A DNA stretch of 64,000 nucleotides from Planifilum fulgidum (GCF_900113175.1 NZ_FOOK01000018.1:1-64000); one strand, 5' to 3'. Shown: positions 18,941 to 28,091, counted from the first letter of the stretch. The notes: generated by a model not told the origin, from the sequence alone. Made by a program: numbers and translations.

Positions 18941-20932
18941 CTAGAAGATCAGCTGACCGACGCGATAGACGACAAAGGCCGTGATCCAAGCGATCGTCAA
19001 GCTGTAGCCGACGGAAAACAGCGTCCATCTCCAGGAACCGGTCTCGCGTTTGATCGTCGCCAGGGCGGCGACACACGGAGTATAGAGCAGGACAAAAAAC
19101 AGAAACGCCAGTGCCGCAGGCGGGTCAAAGGCATGGGGCAACAGTTCGCCGAGCTTGTCTTCGGTCCCGGCGCCGTACACGATGCCCAACGTGGATACGA
19201 TGAGCTCCTTGGCCAGAAAACCGACTACAAGGGACACGCCCGCCTCCCAGGAGTCAAAGCCGAGGGGAGCAAACAGCGGAGCGATCCATCGCCCGATGGC
19301 GGCAAGCCAACTCTCTTCCATCGGAACGAAACCCTGCCAGGAAGAGTTGCCGAGAAACCAGATCACCACCGTCATTCCGAAGATGATCGTCCCGGCTTTG
19401 CGGATGAAACCCCTTGTCTTTTCCCAGGTGTGCAAAAGCAAATTTTTCATCGCGGGTGCGTGGTAGGGAGGCATCTCCAGCAAAAAAACCCCTTCTTCGT
19501 CAGGCAGCCGTTTTTTCAACACAAGGGCCGTCAGGACCGCCGCCAGAACTCCGGCGACATACAGGGTGAACACCACGGCCGCTCCGCTTTCTTTGAAAAA
19601 TGCGGCTGCAAACAGCGAGTAAACGGGCAACCGCGCCGAACAGGACATAAAGGGGGAGATCAGCGCGGTGACCAGTCGGCTTTTCGGATCTTCCAGGGTG
19701 CGCGTCGCCATGATGGCCGGAACATTGCAGCCGAAACCGAGGATCAGCGGAATAAACGCTTTGCCGCTCAGTCCGATCATCGACATGAACCGATCCATCA
19801 GCACGGCCGCCCGCGCCATGTAGCCCGAATCCTCCAGATAGGAGAGGCAGAGAAACAGGATGGCAATCTGCGGCACGAATACGAGCACCGCTCCCACCCC
19901 GGTCAAGACGCCGTCGATCATCAACCGGGTGAACCAATCCGGACTGCCCATCGCATCCAGCGCGGCGCTCACACCCGTGAAGAACGGCCCGCTGAACCAG
20001 CTGTCGAGATGATCGGACAGGGGAGTGCCGACCCAACTGAAGGTGAGTTGAAACACCAGGTACATCAGCAAGAGAAAAATGGGGATTCCGATGACCGGGT
20101 GCAGGAGCAGGCGATCCAGCCGGTCGCTCCAGGTGGGACCGTCGGCCGTACGGCTATTGCGGGTCACTTCGCGGACGATTTTTTCGATGAGCGCGTAGCG
20201 CGCGTTCCGAATCCGTTGATCGAGATCCGCGGGGCACTTGGAACATACTTCCTCCATCTGTTCGATCAAATCGGAGGGCAACCGGGAACACAGCAGTTCC
20301 CTCACTGTGCGGTTTCCTTCCAGCCACATGAGCGCCAGCCAACGGCGGTTCGGGCGGAGATGCAACCCGGCCTCCGCCATCAGCTTGTCCAATTTCCGGA
20401 TGGCCTCTTCAATCTTGGGAGAATACGGTACCTTCCATGGGGGGGAGGGGATGTTTCGGTGAAGCAGATGGATCAGCTCGCCGTCGCCCTTCGCCCGGCG
20501 GGCGACGATGGGAACCACGGGAATCCCCAGCGTTCGGGAAAGGGCGGAAACGTCGATTTTCAGACCGCGTTTTTCGGCGATATCCATCATGTTCAGGCAC
20601 AAAACGAGCGGCATCCCCATTTCGAGGAGCTGAACGGAAAGGTAGAGATTTCGTTCGAGATTGGAAGCATCCACGATGTTGATCAGCAGGTGCGGATCTT
20701 CGTTGATCAAGTATGTGACCGCCAACTGCTCCTCCAGCGTCTGGGCGGACAGGCTGTAAATGCCGGGAAGGTCCACAAGGACGGCTTCTGGGAGGGTTTT
20801 GATCCGGCCCTCTTTTTTTTCCACCGTCACCCCCGGCCAGTTTCCGACGTGCTGCCGCGTTCCGGTCAAATGGTTGAATATCGACGTTTTACCGGTGTTT
20901 GGATTGCCAACGAGTGCAAGGGTTTTGTTCAT
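18941..20932 (-). CDS. feoB: Ferrous iron transport protein B
   Basis: 663 residues. The N-terminal G domain (about residues 1-165) has GNPNTGKTS (G1), DLPGIYSL (G3) and NMMD (G4). It is followed by a helical GDI region and eight or so membrane segments with the two Gate motifs (for example GYMARAAVLMDRFM and GFGCNVPAIMATRTLEDP). It imports Fe(II) using GTP. Minus-strand ATG 20932 starts NKTLALVGNPNTGKTS; the frame runs open upstream but overlaps feoA there. It is co-transcribed with feoA, 25 bp apart. Confidence 0.96.
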   Translation of the reverse strand: MNKTLALVGNPNTGKTSIFNHLTGTRQHVGNWPGVTVEKKEGRIKTLPEAVLVDLPGIYSLSAQTLEEQLAVTYLINEDPHLLINIVDASNLERNLYLSVQLLEMGMPLVLCLNMMDIAEKRGLKIDVSALSRTLGIPVVPIVARRAKGDGELIHLLHRNIPSPPWKVPYSPKIEEAIRKLDKLMAEAGLHLRPNRRWLALMWLEGNRTVRELLCSRLPSDLIEQMEEVCSKCPADLDQRIRNARYALIEKIVREVTRNSRTADGPTWSDRLDRLLLHPVIGIPIFLLLMYLVFQLTFSWVGTPLSDHLDSWFSGPFFTGVSAALDAMGSPDWFTRLMIDGVLTGVGAVLVFVPQIAILFLCLSYLEDSGYMARAAVLMDRFMSMIGLSGKAFIPLILGFGCNVPAIMATRTLEDPKSRLVTALISPFMSCSARLPVYSLFAAAFFKESGAAVVFTLYVAGVLAAVLTALVLKKRLPDEEGVFLLEMPPYHAPAMKNLLLHTWEKTRGFIRKAGTIIFGMTVVIWFLGNSSWQGFVPMEESWLAAIGRWIAPLFAPLGFDSWEAGVSLVVGFLAKELIVSTLGIVYGAGTEDKLGELLPHAFDPPAALAFLFFVLLYTPCVAALATIKRETGSWRWTLFSVGYSLTIAWITAFVVYRVGQLIF

Positions 20933-20957
20933 CGGTGCATCCCGCTCTCCGTCGGTC

Positions 20958-21191
20958 TCATGCCTCGGGTTCAATGAGAATCTTCTTTGCTTCGCTCGCC
21001 CGGATGCCGATTTGATAACCGCGTACTCGCACGATGATCGGCCCTCCGAAGGGAACCTTGCGAACCACCTGCACGACGGTTCCCGGAAGCATGCCAAGGT
21101 CGAGAAAGCGTTTTTTGTAGGCGGGATGGATCAGCAGCTCAGCCACTTTCGCTTTTTTGCCCGGAATGCAATCCGCCAAGCGCACGGCCAT
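20958..21191 (-). CDS. feoA: Ferrous iron transport protein A
   Basis: 77 residues with the SH3-like FeoA fold (KKRFLDLGMLPGTVVQVVRK and GYQIGIRASEAKKILIE). FeoA is a small cytosolic partner of FeoB. ATG 21191 is preceded by GGAGGAAACGGAG. It is the first gene of the feo operon. Confidence 0.95.
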   Translation of the reverse strand: MAVRLADCIPGKKAKVAELLIHPAYKKRFLDLGMLPGTVVQVVRKVPFGGPIIVRVRGYQIGIRASEAKKILIEPEA

Positions 21192-21219
21192 TCACTCCGT
21201 TTCCTCCATCCTGCTCAAA

Positions 21220-21234
21220 TGATAACGCTTCTCA
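21220..21234. promoter_or_regulatory. Fur-box-like repeat upstream of feoA
   Basis: TGATAACGCTTCTCA is a 7-1-7 imperfect inverted repeat. It matches TGATAAT-N-ATTATCA at 11 of 14 positions when read on either strand, 29 bp before feoA. Iron-dependent repression by Fur is the expected control. Confidence 0.55.
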
Positions 21235-21469
21235 TTTTCATCGTCTATCATTTCGGCTCGATTTTCCTGAAATCTACACATTTTGCCGGCCTCCGATCGC
21301 ACCGGCAGCGTCTGACCCATCGGTGCCGAAGGTCCCGGCTCTCAATGGCGAATCATCCCGTCAATCGGCGGAAAAGGGGAATATTGGACGGGCGGGCATG
21401 CAAAAAGCCCGGCTGCGATCAAAGGCCGGGCGGTGTCCGGGGCTGGAGTGATCTGGGTTGGCGGGAAAG

Positions 21470-21730
21470 TTACTCCACTTCCTTCAGGATCTTTTCGATG
21501 GAAGCCAGGCGCTCTTTCATTTCGGCCAGATCCTTCGCCAGCTGCTTCTGCTTCTGGAGGATTTCCCGCTGAACCTCCACCGCTTCGGAGGCCAATCTTT
21601 CGTACCTCTCCGATTCGCCTTTGATAATCTTGGCTTGCCGGATCTTCGACCGATTGCTCATCAAAATGGCGAGGAAGATGAGCGAAAAGGCCATGCCCGC
21701 CAGTGCAACGATGATCTCGCTTTTTATCAT
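21470..21730 (-). CDS. Small membrane protein with coiled coil
   Basis: 86 residues: one N-terminal helix (IIVALAGMAFSLIFLAILMS) followed by a long charged coiled coil (REILQKQKQLAKDLAEMKER). It overlaps the ArsR-type regulator by 4 bp (ATGA), so it is translationally coupled and third in that operon. No family is recognised. An envelope or sensor accessory role is possible. Confidence 0.7.
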   Translation of the reverse strand: MIKSEIIVALAGMAFSLIFLAILMSNRSKIRQAKIIKGESERYERLASEAVEVQREILQKQKQLAKDLAEMKERLASIEKILKEVE

Positions 21731-22059
21731 GATCCACTTCCTTTCGGTTTGATCGTCAGCGATTCCGCTGCTTTTGCGATCATCTCCTGATTGAGGGGCA
21801 GATCAAAGGGAACCAGCTCGTAATACTTCATCGCTTTTCCGTCGTCGGAGAGTTCGAGGGTGCTTTTTACGATCCCGGCCTTTTCCATCTTTTTCAGGTG
21901 CATGTACAGGAGGGGCCGGCTCATGTCCAGCTCCCTGGCCAGTTGGCTGACGTATTTCCGCTCACGGCTCAGGATGGAAACGATCAGCAGGCGGTGCGGA
22001 TTGGCCAGCGCTTCCAGAAGGGCGAGCAGTCGGTCTCCCGTGATTTCCGCATAAGTCAT
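21727..22059 (-). CDS. ArsR-family winged-helix regulator
   Basis: 110 residues. A winged helix spans about residues 8-90: LLALLEALANPHRLLIVSIL, then the recognition helix VSQLARELDMSRPLLYMHLK and the wing KSTLELSDDGKAMKYYELV. There is no Cys cluster of the metal-sensing kind, so the signal is unknown; it is closer to the general ArsR/PadR-like HTH_20 type. ATG 22059 lies 5 bp after the preceding gene. It probably binds the perfect operator at 22461-22494 and controls its own operon. Confidence 0.8.
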   Translation of the reverse strand: MTYAEITGDRLLALLEALANPHRLLIVSILSRERKYVSQLARELDMSRPLLYMHLKKMEKAGIVKSTLELSDDGKAMKYYELVPFDLPLNQEMIAKAAESLTIKPKGSGS

Positions 22060-22064
22060 TCGGA

Positions 22065-22430
22065 TCAACCGCTTGGCCGCAGATTTTTCAGGATGTTGGC
22101 GGCAAACGCGATTCCGTACGTCACGGTGAGACCGACGGCAGCGCTCGGGAGAACGGAGGCGCCGAATTTCCCAGGGCTGAACAGTTCCATTGCCGGCAGG
22201 GGAATGCCGATCATGTTCAGCCGGCAGAGAGCCGCTGCCAAACCGCTTCGGCCGTCCTGCGGGAAGGCGTGATGGGTCAAATCCGTCAGGGCCAGGGACA
22301 TCCATCCGAGCGGATGGATGCGCGCATGGGCCGATGTGCTGGAAAGCGGATCGGAACTACCCATATAACCCGCCGAAACCGCTCCGATGACGAAAGGGAT
22401 GTCGAAAATCCTGATGAAGCGGATGGTCAT
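22065..22430 (-). CDS. Hypothetical membrane protein, first gene of the ArsR operon
   Basis: 121 residues, with hydrophobic segments at the N-terminus (FIRIFDIPFVIGAVSAGYMG), the middle and the C-terminus (VLPSAAVGLTVTYGIAFAAN). The start is well supported by AAAGGAG before ATG 22430. It is separated from the regulator by only 5 bp, so it is the likely target of that regulator. Not recognised. Confidence 0.6.
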   Translation of the reverse strand: MTIRFIRIFDIPFVIGAVSAGYMGSSDPLSSTSAHARIHPLGWMSLALTDLTHHAFPQDGRSGLAAALCRLNMIGIPLPAMELFSPGKFGASVLPSAAVGLTVTYGIAFAANILKNLRPSG

Positions 22431-22460
22431 TCAGTTTCTCCTTTCATAAGTCTCAGATTA

Positions 22461-22494
22461 ATATCATGTGTAAATAAAATATTACACATGATAT
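22461..22494. promoter_or_regulatory. Perfect 13-bp inverted repeat: operator of the ArsR operon
   Basis: ATATCATGTGTAA (22461-22473), 8-base spacer, TTACACATGATAT (22482-22494). It covers the -10 box and most of the spacer of the minus-strand promoter, so a protein bound there would block transcription. Confidence 0.75.
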
Positions 22495-22504
22495 GATTTG
22501 TCAA
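22476..22504 (-). promoter_or_regulatory. SigA promoter of the ArsR operon
   Basis: On the minus strand TTGACA (22504-22499), a 17-base spacer, TATTTT (22481-22476). It lies 46 bp before the first start codon and overlaps the inverted repeat. Confidence 0.75.
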
Positions 22505-22673
22505 CGAAATGAGGAAACAAATTTGAGGAAGGCGTTCTCCGTTCGGCCAAGAGATGATGCGCTCGTTAATTTGAAAGAGATTTGGTGAAGGCGCGTCTTT
22601 TTCGTCTCTCTTTACAGATTAAAAGGAAGTGTTTATGGTTGAATGGAACGGGGATTTTTCCGGGGGTGGGTGC

Positions 22674-23342
22674 ATGGAGAATAACGATTTGTACGAGCAA
22701 ACCGTAAACGCACGAAAAGCCTTTTGGAAAAAGATTGGAACCGTGGATCCCTATGTTTTGTCATATTTTTTAAACCCCGCGCTTATCGGCAGCTTCGGAT
22801 GGTCGTTTGTGAGACAGGCCTTTGTGAAAGTAGAAACCCCGAATACGGTGATTTTGGCGAGTGACGGCTTGTCCAATCCGTTTGATGCCCTTGATGAGCC
22901 AAACCAGGGATTTTCTTTGGAATGTTTTATTGAATCGGATGATCCTGCGCTGCGCAAAAGCTTTGCCGATCTCACTGAGGCGTGGCAACTTCAATTGTTA
23001 TACAATGTGGTGCATCACATCGCGGGTCATGGGGGCATAAAGGAGTTGCTGGAGCGGCATGGTCTTCTTTCGATGGAACTGTCATCCATCGATGTGATGG
23101 AACCTTTCCGCGATGAGGAGGGGCGTGTGGGAGTCTTACTCGGGCTGGATTCGATTCATATCCCTCCCAGTATTGAGGGTCCGGCAAGCAACATTCGCCT
23201 GGTGAGCATAAAAATCCTCACATCCCGAGAGTTGCAGTACGTTTTGCGGCATGGTGACGCAGGGAGAAAAAAACTGGCCCGATTGTTCCGCGAACAAGGT
23301 TCCGATCATTTGTCCACGCTCAACAGAAATTCAGTCGTATAA
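22674..23342 (+). CDS. Suppressor-of-fused-like (SUFU) domain protein
   Basis: 222 residues, soluble. The core pattern TPNTVILASDGLSNPFDALD, GFSLECFIES, WQLQLLYNVVHHIAGHGGIK and VGVLLGLDS resembles bacterial suppressor-of-fused domain proteins, whose role is unknown but which are often near toxin-immunity loci. I chose ATG 22674 (GGGGGTGGG upstream). ATG 22635, behind AAGGAAGTG, is a credible alternative and would add 13 residues. It is a single gene. Confidence 0.6.
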   Translation: MENNDLYEQTVNARKAFWKKIGTVDPYVLSYFLNPALIGSFGWSFVRQAFVKVETPNTVILASDGLSNPFDALDEPNQGFSLECFIESDDPALRKSFADLTEAWQLQLLYNVVHHIAGHGGIKELLERHGLLSMELSSIDVMEPFRDEEGRVGVLLGLDSIHIPPSIEGPASNIRLVSIKILTSRELQYVLRHGDAGRKKLARLFREQGSDHLSTLNRNSVV

Positions 23343-23612
23343 GAATGTGATCGATCGGCGCCATGGTCAAGGCGGGGGCCGGCAACCGGCGAAAGAACCA
23401 ACTTGCAAATGCGCATCCGCAAGACCGCTTCCCGAGGCCATCCGAGGGTTTCCCATTCCGTGGTGCAAATTCCAGCAGGTGAACCGGGAGGGGATTTTTC
23501 ACCTCGTTCCGTGCCTTCGGGGGAGATTTGGGGTTTCAATGACACCCCAAAGGGTATTGATTAATGGTGAAACCCGTGTAACACTATTGTCAAATGGCCA
23601 GGAGGGGTGGCT

Positions 23613-23813
23613 GTGTCTCAGGCGAAAGAGTACCGGCGGTTAATTTTGGAAGCTATTGAAGACATGGAGTTTTTGGCCACAACCTTTAACACGGAAAAGG
23701 GCGAAGAGACAAAAAAGGCCTTTAAACGGGGGCAGAAAGAAGCTTGCCTGAAATGGGCGGAAATCCTTAAGGAGCGGTTAAACAAACTGGAAAGGAGCAA
23801 AACGAGTGGCTAA
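23613..23813 (+). CDS. Small helical protein, hypothetical
   Basis: 66 residues, highly charged and helical (YRRLILEAIEDMEFLATTFN then KRGQKEACLKWAEILKERLN). GTG 23613 has GGAGGGG six bases before it. It overlaps the zinc-ribbon ORF that follows by 8 bp, so the two are made together. Not recognised. Confidence 0.6.
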   Translation: MSQAKEYRRLILEAIEDMEFLATTFNTEKGEETKKAFKRGQKEACLKWAEILKERLNKLERSKTSG

Positions 23814-23937
23814 CAAATGCGTCGCATGTCTCCAACAGATTCCCCGCGGGGAACCGGTTTACTGGACGGATGGGAAAACCTTCTGTGAATCGTGCTATCT
23901 GGAATACAAGGAATGGAAGAGAAAACAGGGGAAATAG
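23806..23937 (+). CDS. 43-aa protein with two CxxC motifs
   Basis: GTG 23806 follows AAAGGAG by eight bases. The peptide has CVAC near the N-terminus and CESC about 25 residues later (KTFCESCYLEYKEWKRKQGK), a zinc-ribbon or LIM-like spacing. It is likely a tiny metal-binding protein partnered with the helical protein upstream. Not assigned to a family. Confidence 0.6.
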   Translation: MANKCVACLQQIPRGEPVYWTDGKTFCESCYLEYKEWKRKQGK

Positions 23938-24193
23938 GATTTGCAGCACTTTAAGCCGCGGTACATACAAGGTTTGTTGGAAGCGGAATGGAAGCGGATC
24001 CCTCGTCATTCGATGGAAACAGTCCGACCGACAGACGGCCCGAAGTGCGCGGGAAGGGTTGTAGGTCATGGGGAGGTAAAGGGAAATGCCAGCTGCTCGC
24101 CTGATGGAAGGAAGGGTGTTGACGTTGCAGTTTCTGAGGGGTTCCGGTTTTCTTGCGGGAAAGGCGATGGCGGACTTCGGTTTGGATGGGAAA
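23938..24193. other. Intergenic region, no gene seen
   Basis: Open frames here are short and lack ribosome sites. Nothing beyond the terminator to the right is supported. Confidence 0.5.
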
Positions 24194-24235
24194 CGCCCCC
24201 CTGCGGTCAAAGGCACATGAGATCGCAGGGGGGCG
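24194..24235. terminator. Terminator of the heparinase-like gene
   Basis: CGCCCCCCTGCG (24194-24205) pairs perfectly with CGCAGGGGGGCG (24224-24235), immediately after the minus-strand lyase stop codon. GTTTATTTT on the right suits plus-strand termination as well. Confidence 0.75.
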
Positions 24236-24239
24236 CCGT

Positions 24240-27200
24240 TTATTTTCCGAACCATTCGGCGGAAAGGGGAATCCGCCAGGAAGCTCCCTTTTTCAGGTTG
24301 TAGACATATCCCTTTGAAAAGTTGTTTTCATCCTTGTAACGCCGCACCAAGGTGATGTCTCCCAAATCCAGCACCCACCGGTTTCCGGAGGCTGGACGGA
24401 CTTCCCGGATTTCGTAGGAACCGTTTCTTTCCCCGTCGGTTTCGACGAAGATTTGCTTGCCGATGATTTCTTTCGGATCGATCGCCGGCCCTGTCCGCTT
24501 GACCGTCAGGCGGTTTTGATCCGTCAGCTCCCGGGTGAATTCTTCCACCGTCCCCTTGATGTGGCCGTGGGAGCGGAGCAGGGGCGGACCGGAGGCCGGT
24601 CCCAGGAGCCTGCCGTCGTGGAGATAGGCGTAGACCGGTTTTCCGCCCTTTTCGGAGTAGACGCCGATGAAGCCCCGGAAGCGGAATTTGCCGTCCACGG
24701 TGTAGGTGACTTCCGGATCCAGCGAGTTGACGATGTAGTCCACCCGCCCGTCGGAAAGGGTCACTTTCACGGCCGCCGCCGTGTTGGAATCGACCTTTTT
24801 TCCGCCCGCTTTCAGGGTTGCGGGTTCGACGGAGCGGATGAACCGCCGGTTTTTGTAGGGTTCCAGCACGGAGACGAACTGGCTTTCCAGATCCTCACCG
24901 CTCCGGCGGGCGATCAGGTAGCGGAGGCTCTTCGGGTTTCCCGGCAGTTTCGGCGGGTATCCGTCCGCCAGGGCGACTTCGTCCACGGGGCTTAGCATCG
25001 TCAGGCGGAGATGGATGTCCTCTTCCTGCGGGAGAACTCCCCAGGTATCCCGGATTTTCCAGTCGACGCTGAAGGGGCCCGAGGGATTTCGGTCCCGCTC
25101 GACCCGGGTCAGGTAGTGGAATCCGCTGCCGGCGTACTCCCACCCGTCGGGTTGATCCGGCTCCTTCTCCCCGAATTCCACGTCTTCTCCGGCATAGGTG
25201 CCCTTCGGCTGGGGCACGAGGCGGAGCCCTTCCGTCGTCACTTCCCCTTCGGCGCCGTGGAAGCTGAAGTGGTGCTCCTTGCCCCCCTTCACCCGGAAGA
25301 AATCGACGGCGTAGGAGTTTTCCTCATCCACCCGGATCATCGCCGTCGTCCGCCGGTACCGCTCCGTCTGCGGATACACCTTGGGCGCTTCCACGTCGAT
25401 CAGCTGGACCCGGGAGGAGGCGTCGAAGTGATGGGGGATGCCCACCCAGTGGTCCTTCTGCTTGGAGCGGTCCACCACCACGGTGTTATGGCTGACGGTG
25501 TTGCTCACCCACTCGGTGCGGTCCTTGAAATTGTCGGGATAGCCCAGGTCCGGGCTCAGATCGAGTCCGAAGGCGTGCAGCCCCAGGTTGAGGGTGTCCT
25601 TGTGTCCGTGGCGGCCGACCTGGTTGCGGCCGTAGTAGAGCCACAGCCCCCGGAGGTTGCGGGAATCCTTCGCTTCCTGGGTCAACGCCGCGCGGTTTTT
25701 CAGCACCAGCTTGCTGATTCCCAATTTGTAATTGGTCGCTTCCGGATGTTTGCCCGTGTTGACGAAGCTGATCGTGTGGGTTCCTTTGGTCAGCCGGAAT
25801 TCGCCCAGATCGACCGGCTCCGGCGAGGAGGACGTGCCGTAGAAATCGTGTTCCTTCACCTTCTTGCCGTCGATCCGAATCTCATACCGGCCGTAACCGG
25901 TCGATTCCAGGGGAAACACCAGCAGTCGGTAACGATCCGTGGAGGGAACCCGGAAAGCGAAGGAGATTCTTCTCCCTTTCCGAGCCGCTTCCAGCTGCAC
26001 GGCACCGGCGTTGTCATAATAGTCCTCGGGGATGTCGAAGGCCTCGGGGAGGCGTTTTCCCAGCTCGTCGGTTTCCAGGTGAATCCGGCCGAGGAAATCG
26101 GTCACTTCCGCTGTGGCGTCAATTCGCTTAAGCTCCGAGAACTTGTAGGTGATCCCCCGGTCGGAGGGCGGCTTTCCGTCGCGCAGGGCGGCGAAGCCGA
26201 AGCCGGAAAGGTTTATGCTGCCGGGATTGAAGGGACCCTCTTCATCGATGACGCGCTCGATGTCCCGGACCACCTTTTCCGGATCCGCGGAAAAGATATC
26301 CCCGTGAAGGCCGTCGGTGGTGTTGCCGTTCAGCAGGTGGGCCAGTTGGGCGTAAACGGGTTTTCGATACTTTTCAAAGGCCTTGACGTGTTCCTGGACC
26401 GTTCCGACGATCCCGGGATTCCCCGTCTTGAAGGAGTCGCCGATGGTGGGGGTGTAGTTGTTCACCATCACCAGCGGGTAACGGGTGTCGAACATCTTCC
26501 GTAACTTGACGTTGTTGTACAGGTCGGCCTTCGGATAGCGGTCGTATCCCTGCAATACATCGGCCACGTCCATGATTTGCTGCAACCAGTAGCTGTTGTA
26601 TTCGGTGGAGGGTTCGTCGCCGAACCCGTCCCGATCCACCTGATTGACGAGGGTGGTCATCACGTTCCCGCCGGTCAGGTGCCAGTCGGGGGTGGAATAG
26701 AGTCCCCCGGTCTGAAACACCCAATCGATCCACGCTTCCGTCGTTCCCGGCTCGTCCAGCACCACGGCGGCCATGGCCAGCGCCCGCTGGTGCATCCCGA
26801 AGTTGCCGCGGATCTGGGCGTTTTTTACAGCCGGGAAGATCTGCCGCACCAGGTTGTCCTCGATGTTTTTGCGGACGGCGTCGGCGGTGTCCTTCGGGTT
26901 GTCCAGCTTGTATTCCCTGGCTTTATCCCGGAGGAACTCCACCGCCCCGGATTCCTCCACCACCGGGAAGAAGGCGTCGTAAGCCGACAGATAATTGGGA
27001 ACCGCGGTCGCTTCCCAGATGCTTCCCCGGATTTTGCCCTTTCCGGTTCCGCCGTGGGAGTTGAGGAAGCCGTCCTCTTCCTTGTAGACGGAAACGTCCA
27101 TCTCCGGATACACATCGGCGACGCGGTCCAGGAGGATGATGCCGGCCCGGGCGTAACGCAGGTCGCCGGTGTAGAGATAAGCGTCCCGGAAGGCCCGGAT

Positions 27201-27839
27201 GGCGTTGTCCACCACGCCGCCGTGCCAGACGTGCCAGTGGTTGTAGTAGGCGATGAAGGTCCAGCGGTTCCCCTCTTCATCCACCCATCCAAAGCCGTCA
27301 TCCACCCCCCAGTCGGGCCCCTTTTCCGGGTAAAGTTCGTTGATCAGAAAACGCTTGTCGGCCCGTTTGGGGTCAAAGATGCCGTGCTCGTCCAAGCCGC
27401 TTTTGTAGTAGGATTCGAAGTCGTTGGTGGGGAATTTGTATCCGCTGCTGGGATCGGTCAGTTTCCAGGGTTCGTTCAGCGGGTCCGCCAGCCATCCCCG
27501 GTATCCGTACTTTTCGTTGAATTCCTTGCCGGTGATGGGGGAGCCCAATTCATAGTTGACCGCGTAACTGCGCGGGAGGGACTGGGGTGTCACCATTTCC
27601 CACAGCCGCTCTTCGCCGTAGCCCAGGTATTTTTCGGCTTCCTGGACGGCGTTGTCCCGCATTTTGCGCGCCCAGTCATACCGCTGTATGTTTTTGCGGG
27701 CGTTGGCCACCTTCTCGTCGGTGTATATCGTGCTCCGGGTTTTGCCGCCTTCCCCCTCGGACGGCTGGGCGCGGGCGGGAAGTTTGAAAAGGGGAAGCAG
27801 AAGCAACAGCAGGGCAAGGAGGATGAGGAAATGTTTCAC
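24240..27839 (-). CDS. Secreted heparinase II/III-family polysaccharide lyase
   Basis: 1199 residues. GTG 27839 (AAAAGGAG upstream) begins a signal peptide, KHFLILLALLLLLLPLFKLP then ARAQ. The N-terminal part is an alpha/alpha barrel with many aromatic residues (AYYNHWHVWHGG). The lyase motifs lie at about residue 745 (GRHGHKDTLNLGLHAFGLDL) and 785 (VSNTVSHNTVVVDRSKQ). The last 350 residues form the beta-sandwich. Heparinase II/III lyases cut uronate-containing glycans such as heparan or alginate by beta-elimination. It would act outside the cell and feed the transporters of this island. Substrate unknown. Confidence 0.85.
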   Translation of the reverse strand: MKHFLILLALLLLLLPLFKLPARAQPSEGEGGKTRSTIYTDEKVANARKNIQRYDWARKMRDNAVQEAEKYLGYGEERLWEMVTPQSLPRSYAVNYELGSPITGKEFNEKYGYRGWLADPLNEPWKLTDPSSGYKFPTNDFESYYKSGLDEHGIFDPKRADKRFLINELYPEKGPDWGVDDGFGWVDEEGNRWTFIAYYNHWHVWHGGVVDNAIRAFRDAYLYTGDLRYARAGIILLDRVADVYPEMDVSVYKEEDGFLNSHGGTGKGKIRGSIWEATAVPNYLSAYDAFFPVVEESGAVEFLRDKAREYKLDNPKDTADAVRKNIEDNLVRQIFPAVKNAQIRGNFGMHQRALAMAAVVLDEPGTTEAWIDWVFQTGGLYSTPDWHLTGGNVMTTLVNQVDRDGFGDEPSTEYNSYWLQQIMDVADVLQGYDRYPKADLYNNVKLRKMFDTRYPLVMVNNYTPTIGDSFKTGNPGIVGTVQEHVKAFEKYRKPVYAQLAHLLNGNTTDGLHGDIFSADPEKVVRDIERVIDEEGPFNPGSINLSGFGFAALRDGKPPSDRGITYKFSELKRIDATAEVTDFLGRIHLETDELGKRLPEAFDIPEDYYDNAGAVQLEAARKGRRISFAFRVPSTDRYRLLVFPLESTGYGRYEIRIDGKKVKEHDFYGTSSSPEPVDLGEFRLTKGTHTISFVNTGKHPEATNYKLGISKLVLKNRAALTQEAKDSRNLRGLWLYYGRNQVGRHGHKDTLNLGLHAFGLDLSPDLGYPDNFKDRTEWVSNTVSHNTVVVDRSKQKDHWVGIPHHFDASSRVQLIDVEAPKVYPQTERYRRTTAMIRVDEENSYAVDFFRVKGGKEHHFSFHGAEGEVTTEGLRLVPQPKGTYAGEDVEFGEKEPDQPDGWEYAGSGFHYLTRVERDRNPSGPFSVDWKIRDTWGVLPQEEDIHLRLTMLSPVDEVALADGYPPKLPGNPKSLRYLIARRSGEDLESQFVSVLEPYKNRRFIRSVEPATLKAGGKKVDSNTAAAVKVTLSDGRVDYIVNSLDPEVTYTVDGKFRFRGFIGVYSEKGGKPVYAYLHDGRLLGPASGPPLLRSHGHIKGTVEEFTRELTDQNRLTVKRTGPAIDPKEIIGKQIFVETDGERNGSYEIREVRPASGNRWVLDLGDITLVRRYKDENNFSKGYVYNLKKGASWRIPLSAEWFGK

Positions 27840-27949
27840 CCGAATGACTCCTTTTCCCAATTTTGAATTTTTCATAAATAAAAATAGCGAAGGGGCCCGC
27901 CGGATGCAAGTCCATTGATTGTCGAAAATTCCGGCGCTTTTTCCCCGCG

Positions 27950-27989
27950 TCATTTCGTCATTTTCCGGTCATTTTTCCGTTTTTATAAT
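27950..27989 (+). promoter_or_regulatory. TCATTT repeats and promoter upstream of the enolase-family gene
   Basis: TATAAT at 27984-27989 is a -10 box. Three direct repeats, TCATTT (27950), TCATTTTCCG (27958) and TCATTTTTCCG (27969), cover the -35 region. A regulator binding site shared with the divergent lyase gene is possible. Confidence 0.45.
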
Positions 27990-28091
27990 TTAAATGACCC
28001 GAGATCGGGATCTTCCTTCGCGTTCATGTCCGCGCCCCTTTCGGCGGACGCGGGCACGGGATTCTACTTTCTGGAAAAAGGAGCGGTGAAG

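Noticed and set aside
18920-20977. 685-codon plus-strand open frame opposite feoB
   Set aside because: Shadow of feoB, rich in Gln, Arg and His, without a ribosome site.
21220-21234. CcpA cre-like reading of the repeat before feoA
   Set aside because: Core CG is present but the flanks do not fit; a Fur-type 7-1-7 repeat fits better and matches the iron genes.
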